Source: Achatina immaculata (taxonomy: Eukaryota; Mollusca; Gastropoda; Stylommatophora; Achatinidae). Taken from it: 64,000 bases of DNA. Both the position numbers and the translations under genes were made by a program. A model generated the notes under the pieces. That model saw only the letters and a program-made list of their open reading frames with translations, ran no database searches and was not told where the DNA came from. The stretch covers positions 14,758,929-14,822,928 of the forward strand of contig CM019704.1 of assembly GCA_009760885.1 (NCBI GenBank), written 5' to 3'. Shown here in pieces: positions 36,416 through 48,454 of this stretch; position 1 is the first letter of the stretch, and every line of letters starts with the position of its first letter.

Positions 36416-37104
36416 AAGAACAAAAATAACGTTGAAAAGTGTAACCTTTCATTCGAACATTCGGTTATTGATTTCTATATAAGCCTTTGTTCTTTGTCTG
36501 TCTGTTCTCTTTCATCCTCTCTAAGTGTCTAAGCCATCTCAGTCTGTTGTTTTTCATAATGGTAGTTATAAGTGGAGACTGGAATAGCATGTGTATTTCT
36601 TTGTTATTTCTAATTTTCCATTCTTGTGATAGGATCTCTAATTGGTCCAGAAATTCTTCTCAAGAAGCTGCGCTTCGTCTTGTTTTGTAGTGCTCCATGT
36701 TTCTGATCCACACAAGACAGCTGGTCTAATCTGTGTCTTGTATATATTTAGTTTGGTGTTGTGGGACAGGATTTTTTTTATTGCATTAACTGTCTGAGGG
36801 CAAAATAAGTGGTGTTTCCTGCTTGTATCCTATCCCTGCTTTCATTTCTTACAGTGTTGGAGCTGTTGAATAATTCCCCCAGATATTTATATGTATCCCT
36901 TCTTTTAATCCTTATACCGTCTCTTTGGATCTGATTGTCTTGTTTTTCATTTTTTGGCCTTCCTATTCTCAGTTTTCTCATAATTTATTTTACCACCACT
37001 TTTTCTGTTTGTTCTTGCAGATGTTTGAAGATTTCTTCGATCTCTTGCAAAGTTTCTCCTACAACATCTATATCGTCTACATATCCTAATACAGTATTGA
37101 CCCC

Positions 37105-37290
37105 GGAATCCGAACGCCGTAGAACTAGAACAGCTTGGAATCCGAAAGAAAATTTCGACAAAATATTGCCCCGGAATCCGAACGCTGCTTTGGAATCTGA
37201 ACGCCGTAGAACTAGAACAGCTTGGAATCCGAAAGAAAATTTCGACAAAATATTGCCCCGGAATCCGAACGCTGCCTTGGAATCCGAAGG
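37105..37290. repeat. Subterminal GGAATCCGAA repeats of the Tigger element
   Basis: The motif GGAATCCGAA (one copy GGAATCTGAA) occurs at 37105, 37137, 37173, 37192, 37224, 37260 and 37279. The first 87 bp (37105-37191) are duplicated in tandem (37192-37278). A related GGAATCCGAA is present in the opposite terminus. Such subterminal arrays can be transposase-binding sites; that role is inferred. Confidence 0.8.
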
Positions 37291-37439
37291 ACCAGGACGT
37301 TGTTCGTGTGTGTTTGTGCGTGCGTAAGTTTCCCCAGCGCTCAGGCTAACCATACACTTTGTCGTTGAGTTCGTTGTTGTAGTGACAGCATCTCGTGTGA
37401 TTTTCGCAGCTAATTTTATGCGTTTGTGGCTGTTTTGTG

Positions 37440-37504
<65 letters not shown>
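37440..37504. repeat. (TA)n microsatellite
   Basis: About 32 TA dinucleotides in the 5' untranslated part of the Tigger element. Confidence 0.97.
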
Positions 37505-37506
<2 letters not shown>

Positions 37507-37652
37507 ACTTAGTGTATTCACCATGGTCCTAAAAGTGTGATGAGGAAAATAAGAGTACGAGGAAAGCTGTTAGAGCTACAACTGAAGTTAAGAAAGATCT
37601 TATCGCTAAGCTTGAAAGCGGTACACGTGTGGCTGATCTCGCTACTGTGTTC

Positions 37653-38685
37653 AGTTCCAAGGAGGTGGGGTGGAGGATATGCTCTCCACTCCAATGGCGT
37701 GCGTCTCAAATAGCCTCTGATAGTCAAGTCCAGCTCCTGGCCTTCTCGTGGCAGAACTGTTTAAACCGACAGGAAAAGGGGCGAAGGCGAATATTTAGCG
37801 CCTGAAAACCAGACGTTTCGGGTAGATGAGAGTCATGTTTAATAGCTCATCTACCGCTGCTGGCGAGATTCTTCAGCTGCCGTGCGTGGAGTGGGGCTCC
37901 TCCCAGCCTGTGAAGAAAGATGCGGTTATGGGTTGGCGTATGGCACTGCGGAAAAGGTGAAAGAAAGGTTTAGGTGAAGTAATCAGTAGTCTCGAGGTCA
38001 GGACTGCTCAGATCACTGCACCCCTGCTCTGGAGGTCGGCCACGTCCCATGTACACTCATACCGGGAGAATTGCCTGAACCGGCTTAACCTAGGGGTTAA
38101 GACGCTGCTGGCGAGACTCTTCGAATGCCGCGCTTGGGGTGAAACTCTTCCCGGCCAATGAAGAAAATGAGGAAAAGCAATCAAGGTTGCCGTGCGGCGC
38201 CGATGTGAAAAGGTGATGGAAAGGATAAAGTGAAGCTTAATCGGTATGTCTAGTAGTCTCGCGGCGAGAGCTACTCATACCACGGCACCTCTGCTCTAGA
38301 GGCCGACCACGTCCGTTCTAAACCCATGCTGGTGAAATATGCCTAAACCGGCTTAAACCAGGGGTGAAACTTGATGGCACGGTACTCTGGAGGTCGGTCA
38401 TGTCTTAAACACGCCCATACTGGGATAATATGCCTAAACTCGCTCAACTCAAGGGTGAAACTCACTAGTGGCGAGGATTCGTCCTCCTGGACAAAAGCTC
38501 CATCCTGGTCACAACTAGGAAGGGTAGCGACCACGACCACAAAATGCTGAAGTCGGAGACACTGGACCAGGGCAGTCTAGTTAGGCAATCACCTCTCACC
38601 CGGCTGGGATATATGCATATCCTAATCACGGGAGTAAATTCAGTAGGATCACGGGGCGGTCTTGGTGGTAGAAGAAGAAGAAGCA
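37653..38685 (+). mobile_element. Family X retroposon, copy 4 (complete ends, TSD)
   Basis: Inserted into the Tigger transposase gene. The flanks GCTACTGTGTTC (37641-37652) and GCTACTATGTTC (38686-38697) are a 12-bp target duplication with one mismatch, and the Tigger reading frame (VADLAT then MFGMHKS) resumes across it. The copy starts AGTTCCAAGGAGGTGGGGTG and ends GGTAGAAGAAGAAGAAGCA. It is 1033 bp. It has only part of one 88-bp unit and lacks most of the GGACCACGG block, so it carries an internal deletion near 38630. Confidence 0.88.
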
Positions 38686-41034
38686 GCTACTATGTTCGGG
38701 ATGCATAAATCGACAGTTTGTACGATTTTGAAAAATAAAGAAGCTATCAGAGCAGCTGATGTGGCGAACGGGGTTACGACACTGACCTCTGCGAGATTGA
38801 AAAGTATGGAAGAGATAGAGAAACTCCTCTTAATTTGAATTAATGGAAAACGGCGGGTAATGTGATTTCTGATACGATAATTTGTGAGAAAGCCAGTGAA
38901 AGGAATGCTTGATACTAGTGTTAAAAAAAAATAGAATTTAAAAGCCAGTAGCTGGTGGTTCGAGAACTTTAAGAAAAGGACTGGTATCCACAGTGTTGTT
39001 AAGCACGGAGAGACTGCCAGTTCTAATTGGGAAACAGCAGAAAAGGTTGTAAAGGAGTTTGTGAACAGTGAGGGGTATGTTTCGAACCAAGTGTTCAATT
39101 GTGACGAAAGAGGCCTCTTTTGGAAAAAGATGGCCAGGCGAACATACATCTCGAAGGAAGAAAAGTCTGTACCAAGCCATAAGCCAATGAAAGACTGCTT
39201 TACTTTCTTGCTGTGTGGTAACGCTAGTGGGGACTGCAAGATCAAACCTCTCCTCGTGTACCATTCAAAGAATCCACGAGTCTTTAAGAAGAACAACCAT
39301 TTAGAGCAAACTTAACTTTATGTGGAGATGGAATGTGAAAGCTTGGGTTACCAGGCAGTTCTTCACTGAATGGATACACGAGGAGTTTGCTCCTTTAGTA
39401 AAGTCTTATCTACAGGAGAAAAATCTCCCGATGAAGGCTCTTCTTGTCGAGAACAATGCTCCTGCGCATCCTCCAGGCTTAGAAGATGATTTAGTGGGCG
39501 AATATAGCTTAAATAAGATATAATATTAGCGCCCCCCAACCACTCCTCTTATCCAGCCTATGGACGCAGGTGATCTCAAACTTCAAGAAATTTTACACCA
39601 AGGCTATGTTCCAGAGATGTTTTGAAGTTACAAATGAAACAGAACTGACCCTCCGAGAGTTCTGGAAGGATCACTACAGTATCCTCCATTATCTAAGAAT
39701 CATCGAGAAACCACGGAGGGAAGTGTCTTTGAGAACAGTGAACTCTGGCTGGAAAAATCTCTGGCCTGAGTGTGTTGCTGCAAGGGCTTCGAAGGCTTTG
39801 AGGAACCACCTGTTTTTCCTGACATCATATCTCTGGGCAAGTCCATGGGTTTGGAAGTCAGCGAAGAGGATATCAACAAGTTAGTTGACGAGCACATTAA
39901 TGAGCTGACAATGGAAGAGCTTCAGCACCTCAGCCAGCAGCAGCAGAAAGAAGTCGCAGAAGAAATTTCTTCAGGGGAGAAAGAGGTAGACTTTGGAAGC
40001 ATTGCCACTGCTGAAATCAAGGATCTTCTCAGCATGTGGTAAAAACCCAGGCAATCGTTGAGAAGTGGCACCCTAATAAAGCCCTTGTTAACATGTGTGT
40101 TAACTTGTTCAGTGATAACATCATTGAACATTTTAGAAAAGTTCAAAAAGGTCGTCAACATCAGACCACTTTGGAACGTTGGTTCTCAAAAGACACCACG
40201 ACCAGTGACCCCAAGCCCTCTACAAGTGATAGCTTAGCAAAGGGCTTGAAAAGTCCAAGAATGCAGGCACCAGAAACGCAGTTACCTGATGTTATCATGG
40301 AAGGTGATTCGCCTTCCAAGCCAGTAATCTCTCTCCTCCTCTTTAGCATCCACATGTGCCATCATCATTCCTTTTTAAGGTAAATGCAGGTTAGTATATT
40401 TTTAATTTTATTAATTTACATTTTTATTCAAATATTATTATTATTTGTTAATATATTCCGTAAAATCCAGTGTATTTACTGTTGAAATAATTTTTAAAAT
40501 TTGAGTTCGTGGGACCCAGGAACTGATTAATCCAGTTTTTGTTATCTTAAAGGGGAAAAATTGTCTTAGAATTCGAACGATTTGGAACTCGAATGGGGTT
40601 CAGGAACGGATTAAGTTCGGATTCCAAGATATCACTGTATTCTCGGTCTGTCTTTAATGATTTATTCTTTATTTATTGTTCTTATAATTTGTTCTAGGAG
40701 CAGATTGTACAGTGCTGGGAACAGGGCATCGCCTTGCTTCAGACCTGCTCTTATTTGGAATGGTTTTGATTTGCTTCCTTTATATAACACAGTGTTTTCT
40801 GTTTCCTCCATACATATTTTACTTATGTTAATGTATTTCTTAGGTACCATAGACTCCTGTATTATATTCAAGAAGCTGTTTCTGTGGATGGTATCATATG
40901 GCTTTTTGAAATCTATGAATATGTTATGAACTTCTTTTCCATACTCCCAACTTTTCTTTACTTTGTGTCTCAGCAAGAATATCTGGTCTGTTGACCGAAC
41001 CCGGCTTGATAATCTCCTGAGATTTCCCCTGTAT

Positions 41035-41222
41035 GGAACCCTCAGGGGAAATAGAAAACGAAGACTAGGCTTACTTGGAGAAGAGAAATTATGACAATGC
41101 TCAGAGACAAGGGATACACATGGAAGGAAGCATGGAATAATTCATAGAACAGGGATGACTAGAGAGCCTTTATCCGTAGCCTATTCTCTCAAGGGCGTGA
41201 AATGTGATGATGATGATGATGG
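41035..41222 (+). mobile_element. RTE-type LINE 3' scrap with ATG tail
   Basis: The plus strand reads TWRREIMTMLRDKGYTWKEA with a stop soon after, then ends GTGAAATGTGATGATGATGA. Short repeated ATG at the 3' end is the RTE hallmark. It lies within the antisense LINE A1, between its RT and linker parts. Confidence 0.6.
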
Positions 41223-41384
41223 TTTTATTTTGTTCAGTAATATTACTGATAGTATTTTATAGCTTGATGGTAATAATGATATTCCTTTGTAGTTCTCACA
41301 TATAATCTCCATTCTTGCAGATGGGAATTATCAACGCTCCTTTCCATTAGTCAGGTGGTTTCTCTTCCTTTTATATTTATTGTA

Positions 41385-44155
41385 TGAGCGGTCTATTATT
41401 TCACGCAGTGCCTTTCAACATATTAGGAATGAGTGAAGTTAGATGGACAGGTGCAAGGAAGATAAACTCAGATAAATATACAATAATATATTCAGGAAGT
41501 GAGAAACATGAACGAGGAGTAGGAATTATATTTGATGAACAAACAGCAAGGACAATTGTAGGATATTTGAACATCTCGGACCGAGTCCTGCTAGCCCAAC
41601 TGAAAGGACAACCAATAAACATAAATATTATACGAGTGTACGCTCCAGCATCTGAAAGCTCTGAAGAAGATGTACAGCTATTTTATAATGACATAGAGAC
41701 AGCACTATAATACACAAAGTCACATGAAGTTACCATAGTCATGGGAGATTTTAATGCCAAAGTTGGTAAAGGAAGAACTTCAGACATCGTTGGTGACTAT
41801 GGACTGGGGGAGAGGAATGACAGAGGTTATAAATTAATTGAATGGGCAAGCATACACAGCATGGTTGTAGGAAACACCTGGTTTAAACAACATCCTCGAA
41901 GACTGGCAACGTGGTGCAGTCCAGACAAAAAGACTTTTAACCAGATAGACTACATATTAATCAACAAACGATTCCGCAATGCATTACTGACAACAAAAAC
42001 CATGCCAGGAGCTGACTGCAATAGTGACCATGATCCACTCTGTGGAAAAGTTAGAATAAAACTAAAGAAAGCAGGCAGAAAAGTGAGAAACTTCAAACTG
42101 AATACAGAACTTCTTAAAAATGACCAAGAACTGCGAGAACAATACAAAGTTATTATAACAAATAGATACAATGCAATAGCAAAGATAAATAGTATAGATG
42201 AACAATGGGAAATGTTAAGAGATTCTATCCACCAAACTGTTAAGGAGATAATACTACCAAAAAAAGAAGCCCCTAAAAATAAATGGATGACAGACGACAT
42301 CTTAGGACTGATGGACAAGAGGAGGAGGAGTAAAAAATAACGAGAAAAAATATAACAAGATAAATAAAGAAATGAGACGCAAATGCAGAGAAGCAAAAGA
42401 AGTGTGGTTAAATGAACAGTGCAGACAGATAGAGGACTCTCATATTAAAGACAGCAAAAACATGCACAAACGAATTAATGAACTGACAGGCAGGAAAACA
42501 AAATATACCACAGGATGCCTGAAATCGAAAGAAGGTAAAATGTTAATGGGAAAAGAAGACATTGTGGACAGGTGGACGAGTATATCGGTGAGCTGTATGG
42601 AGGAGAAAGACCAGAATTAACACCAGATACTGAAAACTGTGAGGGACCACCAATACTTGAAAAATCATAGATGCCATCAAACACATGAAGAAAGGAAAAG
42701 CAACTGGGCCTGATAATATAACAATAGAAGAAATAGAGGCACTAGAGGAGACAGGAATAAAAATAATAACCAGGTTACTGAATGACATTTACAACAGTGG
42801 TTATATTCCCAGTGACCTGATTAAATCCACGTTTATAGCACTACCAAAGAAACCAGGTGCAAAGGAATGTGACGACCACCGGACTATCAGCCTCTCATGT
42901 CACATAACGAAGCTACTTCTGAGAATAATTATGAGAAGAACAAGGAAAAAGATAAAAATGGAAATAGCAGATGAACAGTTTGGATTGTTGAAGGAAAGGG
43001 AACACACAATGCCATTTATGCTTTACGAACACTAACAGAAAGAGCTTTAGAAGTACAGAAAGATCTCTACTTATGCTTCATTGATTACACCAAGGCATTT
43101 GACAAGGTGAAACATAATGAAATTATTATAATGCTTGAAGACATCAATATAGACGGCAAAGACCTGAGGATTGTAAAACATCTATACTGGCAGCAAGAAG
43201 CAGCAGTTCGAGTTGAAAATAGAATTGGAAAATATCAACCTATAAAACAAGGGGTGCGACAGGGATGTGTACTATCTCCAGACCTTTTTTCTCTGTATAG
43301 CGAGAATATTCTAAGAACAATCATCACAGAACCAGGCATAAAAATTGGAGGATACAATATTAACAACCTTCGGTATGCTGACGACACAGTACTGATAGCT
43401 GAGAACCAACAAGACCTGCAAAATCTCTTGGATAAAGTTGCCAAAGAAAGTGAACAGAAAGGCCTTACTTTGAACATAAAAAAGACAGAGACTATGGTTA
43501 TATCTAAGAAACAGAATCCACCAGCATGCAGTATTAAATTAAACGGAACTATTCTAAAGCAAGTGCAGAAATTCAAATACCTTGGAGCAGTAATAACTTC
43601 AGATGGGAAATGCAGAACAGAAATTAGGAACAGAATAGGCCAAGCAAAGACTGCATTTCAGAGAATGAGAAACATATTAACTAACACATCCTTATCAATG
43701 AATGTTAGAAAACGAGTCCTAAAATGCTATATTGAACATATCTTGTTATATGGAAGTGAATCATGGACAGTAGGAAAGTCTGCACAAAAATCATTGGAGT
43801 CAGCATAAATGTGGTTTATTAGAAGAATGTTGCGAATCCCCTGGACAGCAAAAATAGCTAATGAAGAATGTATGAGAAGAGCTGGAGAGACAAAAAACCT
43901 TGTCAAAAAGATAAGAGAGAGACGATGTACTTTCATAGGACATGCAATGAGAAGAGGGGGCATTGAAAATATTACAACAGGAAAAATAGAAGGAAGAAGA
44001 TCAAGAGGAAGACCAAGAGAAATGATACTTCACAGTCTGACGGGATGGTGTGAGAGGAGATCACCAACTGAGCTGATGGCCTGCATGAAGGATCGCGTAC
44101 TCTGGAGAAGCATAATAGCCAACGCCAGTCGGCACGGCACATGATGATGATGATG
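41385..44155 (+). mobile_element. Near full-length RTE-type LINE B
   Basis: Apurinic-type endonuclease plus reverse transcriptase. The endonuclease reads NILGMSEVRWTGARKINSDK, RVYAPASESSEEDVQLFYND, MGDFNAKVGKGRTSDIVGDY and DCNSDHDPLCGKVRIKLKK. The RT reads [77 protein letters not shown] (active site near 43374) and [19 protein letters not shown]. The C-terminus reads MRRGGIENITTGKIEGRRSR. The element ends in ATGATGATGATG. Damage is modest: in-frame stops near 41708 and 43806 and about three frameshifts (about 42335, 42620-42680, 42990). It is the best-preserved autonomous-type element here and splits LINE A1, so it is younger than A1. Confidence 0.9.
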
Positions 44156-44394
44156 CCTTTCCTCATTTAATCAGTTCTACATAAATTCCGTCCGATCCTG
44201 CTGCATTGTTGTTTTTCAGCTGTTCTATAGATATCATTACTTCTTTCATGCCAGGCTCTTCAATGTCATATCTCGATGTTTCTGTATGTTGTATTTCAGT
44301 TGTAGGGTTTTCACAGTTTAACAGTTGTTCAAAATATTCTTCCAGCTCTCACATATTTTCATTTCGTTGCTTATGGAGTGTTAGAGAAGATATA

Positions 44395-45232
44395 TACAAA
44401 GAATATTACGATGCCATAACAATTGGAGGGTATGAAAATACCAGAGATTAGATATGCTCATGACACAGTATTACTATCCACAACGCAAAAAGGAATGAAA
44501 AAACTAATGTCATTCTGTAAGTACAGTGAAGAACAAAACCGCTATCTTAATGCGAATAAAACTAAACTGATGACAACTGACAAAACAAATCAGGCAGCTG
44601 AAATATATATCAGTGAGGAAAAATTGGAAGAAGTGGAGAGTTTTGAATATCTTGGATCATTACTAACTAATAATATAGATACAGTGAGGGAAATTAAAAG
44701 GAGGACATCTATCGCTCTTCAGAAAATAAAACAACTAAAGAAATTTTGGAGAGGAACAGACCGAACTACAAAAATAAGATTTTTAGGGGCGTGCGTCTTT
44801 CCCATCGCAACATATGCCTGTGAGACCTGGACACTTAACAAAACAGCTGAGAAAGACATAAATGCCCTTGAATGTAAATGCTAGAGAAGAATTCTTCAAA
44901 TATCATGGAAACAGAAAAGAACAAATATATCCATACTATAAGAACTTAATATTGAAGAAGGTTAGCTAGTAAAGAGGATTAAAGAGAGAAAACTTAAATA
45001 TTTTGGACACATTAAACGTCATGATAATTTAGAGAAGACTGTCTTGGAAGGGTACATAATGGGAAAAAGAAAGAGAGGAAGACCAAGGTGAAGATGGCTG
45101 GAAGACATCGTTGATAATCTGCAAATGGATGCATCTGCGGCAGGCCATCTTGCTCACAACCGAGAGACCTACAGGAGAGCTGTCAGGGAGGCAAATTTCC
45201 GCAAGGGACATGCAAATGACTGACTGACTGTT
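44395..45232 (+). mobile_element. LINE C2, 5'-truncated, nested in A1
   Basis: It begins near EDIYKEYYDAI and continues in a 153-codon frame: MKIPEIRYAHDTVLLSTTQK (YxDD changed to YAHD), SFEYLGSLLTNNIDTVREIK and ACVFPIATYACETWTLNKTA. After a stop, ILQISWKQKRTNISIL, KYFGHIKRHDNLEKTVLEGY and NFRKGHAND follow, with the tail ACTGACTGACTG. Same family as C1 (36012-36415) and C3 (61835-61945). The catalytic-site change means it is non-functional. Confidence 0.8.
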
Positions 45233-46364
45233 TATCTTAGCAACTTTACTGTCTAACATACTGTATGTGTGTTGCTGGTATCCTTTCTCTACTGTCTTAA
45301 TATGTTCAAAGAATTTTCCTGTTTCTTTTATTTGGTAGTTTGTCTCTATCTGTTGCAAGATGTCTTTCATATATTCTCGTTTTTGGTTTCTGAGAATTAT
45401 TGTGCTGTAGTTACATGCATCACTGTATTCTGTTCCTGTTCTTTTGCTATATCGTTCTGGTCATTTAACCACAATTGTCTTGCCTTCTTAGTTTCAACTG
45501 TTCCTTCGCATATATCATTAAACCATTATTTTTCTCTTTTTTGGCTTGTTCTCTCAAATATTTTTCTGCTGCTGATTTTATCATTTGCTTAATGGCTTTC
45601 CATTTGTCATTAATGTCAGTGTGATCTTTATTTTTCTGAGGATTCGATTCATTTTTCTGTTTCTTCTCTGTACTTTAAAAGTCTTCTCTTAGTCTTTCTC
45701 TGTTTGCTTGTTGGTCTGTTGTGATTCTTTTCCTATAGAAGGATCTTAGTAGTTTCCGCTGCAATTTTATTCCAACTAAGAAGTGGTCACTATGACATTC
45801 TGCTCCTCCATAGCTTCTAACCAGCTGGATATATTTTACGTTTATATTGTTAATTGATACAAGGTTTGTCTGATTGTATGCTTTTTTTTAGTCACAGGAC
45901 TGCCATTTTTGTTTATGAATATTTTTCTTTGAAATTTATTACTGCTTATCTGAAGACCATTCACTGAGGTTAGGTTTATTAATCTTCATTCATTATCATT
46001 AAATGTTTCATGTAGGTTATGTTATTCCTGTGGACCTCTCTTCCTGCTTTAGCGTTAGTCACTTAATACCATTAAATTATCGTGTTTTGGTACTTTGTCT
46101 ATACTGCATTCGAGCTGATCATAAAATCTTTCCTTGGTTTCGTCATCTTTCTTTTCAGTTGGTGCATGTACATTGATCAAAGTTAGATTCTCCCATTTTC
46201 CTTTCACTCTCAAAGTGCTGATTCTTTTGTTGATAGCTTCAAAGTGTATGACACAACGATATGTTCTGTTTTGATTGCGAACCCTGTCCTCAGTTCATGT
46301 CTTTTCTGTGTATTGACGCCGTATATTATGTTTGTATGATATGTAGTATTTTTTCTTGTTTCCT

Positions 46365-46545
46365 GATAGATGAAGTGCATAATTTGGTAAATTGGGAAGC
46401 ACCTTTTCCAGTGAGCTTTGTTAATCTTTGTATATGGCCTTTCTGGAAGTGTTGGTCAGTAACAAGCCCTAGAGTTTTATGTTTCCTGTAGATAGGTTAA
46501 TTATGTAGCTGTATTTCCCAGAAGCAAGTTTATGATGAGGTCTGA
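46365..46545 (-). mobile_element. LINE E fragment 3 (CR1/L2-like), antisense
   Basis: Reverse frames contain KHKTLGLVTDQHFQKGHIQR then LTKLTGKGASQFTKLCTSSI. This aligns with EHKTLGLIIDQ and CLTKLIAQKVYQLAKIKHFI in LINE E1 (about 55075-55195). Short and decayed, immediately beyond the 5' end of LINE A1. Confidence 0.55.
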
Positions 46546-48454
46546 AAAATGTATAAAAATGTCATGGCGTTTTCGGTAGTATTCAATTTAACATAGGGTT
46601 TTGAACAAGTAATATTAATTTTGAATTAATATTCCGTTCAGCCGAAAAGGCGCATGTCAGTGATCCAGTCCCGCTGAAAGAACATAGCCCCGCTGAAGTG
46701 GCTCAGCTTGACTCCTGGCCATAAATCGTGAAAGTAAATCGCTTAAGGGTATAATATGCCTACTAGTTTCAGCCAACCAGGACACAGCCTCAAGCGCATT
46801 GATTTCTGCTTCTTACCGCGCATGACAGACTATCCAGTGTGGCAACAGCAAGATTACATTTTTTTGTTCTCTTGAAATGTACGTCCGATAACTAATGTAG
46901 CTGTCAGCCATATCTCTGCCGAAAGCACCTTGCGTCATTTTCTGGAGGAAAAAAAATCAAAATGTACTTTTTAATACTCTTATCTTAAAGTTATAATTTT
47001 GTAGTTCATTCTTCTTCTTATAGAGAAGGAAATGGTTTGCTTCCGTGATCATCCCCCCCCCCCCCCCTTGTCAGCCTGAGTTGTGCATCCATGTCCGTTT
47101 TCTGCCCTGTTTTCCTTTGGCCGTGCTCATGTGTCGGATAGAGCGATAGAGAGTTTTCGTGTACGATATGGTGTTTATTTCCGAGACTGTTGTGGGACCT
47201 GCATACAGGGGATTGAGTAGTCCTCAATTCAGGTAGATAGATTTGTAGTCTGACACCCTGATTAAATTTTTCATATAAATTCCAGCTTGTTTTATTGTTA
47301 AGTTTGGTGGCAGCAAAAACTCTCTCCACAACTGCGTTACAGCTCTGTACGAATATAACGCAGGGTCGTTTTGTTGTTGTTGTTGTTGTTGCGAGTGTTG
47401 TACCGAGTTGCATGAATTCAGCCTGGTCGTCTGTACTTCTCTTTAATACGTAGTTTCTGGCGACGGTGAGACATATGGTTCGGAGCAGAGAAGACTGCGC
47501 TGCATTAGATTGGGTTGGGGGGGGGGGGGGTCCGGGTTTTCGCTGGGGGATATTCACGACGTCTTTTAATTTAGGAGCGGAGAAAAGGATGGGGTAGGCT
47601 GTCAGCCAGACGGATATTGAAGGGTCCAAGATTTGGAAGAGAGCGTGTAAACATTTCTAGACGGCCGATTTTTATTTACCGAGGAAAGGACGAGAGTGGA
47701 GGGAGTGAGGGCGGCATGGAAAGCGAAATCGTTAGGTAAATCAGCGTGGAATCTTTAGTGTAAATTGAATCTTGGATTCCAGTTCTTGATTAGCCCTTGG
47801 ACTATGCCCGATACTCTTTCGTAATTGAGAGAATTCATGGAAATGTTTGGGTGACGTCAGTGTAGAGAAAGCAGAAAACAAGGATAAAAAACTGTTGTTC
47901 TCTAGTCTTGTTGTCACATATTGGTACATAGACAGAAGTTATAGGGAAGAAAGTTACAGGTTGACAGCAGTAGAAAATGCCATCAGTACGAGTGCCAGTT
48001 GTACATATAAGCATAACTGATGCTTCCAACGGCTTGAAAATAGAAATAGACGTCATCGCCATCGTTAAGTGAGGCAGTTAGAACGTACAAAAGAACGTTA
48101 TCACCATTATTAAGCGCCTCAGTTCATCAAGAAGGTACATTAATTCTTAAGCAACCATGAACCGTTTCAAAGGCTTTTCATAAATAAATAAAATAACTAC
48201 AGGCATATGGTTTTGTTCTGTAGTTGGGAGTTCACAATTTTAAACTACTGAAAAAATAGCCATGCGACATTTCCCAGTAAAACATCCCGACATTTATTTA
48301 TTTATTTTTTTAATTGCAAAAATGTTTGTGTGCCACATAAGTTATTTGATAGCTTAAGGGTTAAAAGATAAGTGTTAAGATTGATTCTATAAAAAGTTTT
48401 ACTAAAATCTAGATTTCTGTGCTTTAAAAAACACTGTCCGATATGACAGTTAGC
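46546..48454. other. Intronic stretch with one long unassigned ORF
   Basis: A minus-strand frame of 203 codons (47018-47629) crosses a C run (about 47052-47067), a TTG triplet run (about 47370-47391) and a G run (about 47517-47531). These translate as homopolymeric Gly, Thr and Pro stretches. No domain is recognised, and the openness may be a by-product of these low-complexity tracts. Otherwise nothing seen. Confidence 0.35.

Larger units (their letters stand above)
37092..40637 (+). mobile_element. Tigger/pogo DNA transposon, interrupted by X4
   Basis: Bounded by TA dinucleotides (37090-37091 and 40638-40639) with ends CAGTATTGACCCCGGAATCC and, reversed, CAGTGATATCTTGGAATCCG. The pogo/Tigger-type transposase begins near 37560 (VKKDLIAKLESGTRVADLAT), is cut at 37652 by family X copy 4, and resumes at 38698 (FGMHKSTVCTILKNKEAIR). 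The DDE domain follows: NCDERGLFWKKMARRTYI (first Asp), HKPMKDCFTFLLCGNASGDC, AWVTRQFFTEWIHEEF, LLVENNAPAHPPGLEDDLV (second Asp changed to Asn), LIQPMD (third Asp) and the C-terminal EEDINKLVDEHINELTMEEL. Multiple frameshifts make it inactive. The C-terminal tail at 40036-40380 is still open. It strongly resembles vertebrate Tigger1 by eye. Confidence 0.88.
36480..46300 (-). mobile_element. Antisense LINE A1, split by four nested insertions
   Basis: A non-LTR retrotransposon read on the minus strand from about 46300 to 36480. Segments: 46300-45233 (endonuclease domain, INVHAPTEKKDDETKERFYD and later SDHFLVGIKLQRKLLRSF), 44394-44156 (linker), about 41384-41223 and 41034-40638 (RT: HNIFIDFKKPYDTIHRNS, AGLKQGDALFPALYNLLLEQ), then 37091-36480 (LGYVDDIDVVGETLQ with the YxDD active site, KRRDTYKYLGELFNSSNTV, and the C-terminal part). 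Insertions: C2 (44395-45232), B (41385-44155), an RTE scrap (41035-41222) and Tigger (37092-40637). The element has many stops; without insertions it would be about 2.5 kb. A2 at 18165-22620 is a second copy. Confidence 0.8.

Noticed and set aside
47018..47629. 203-codon minus-strand ORF as a host gene
   Set aside because: It runs through G/C and TTG simple repeats, has no recognisable domain and no exon structure.
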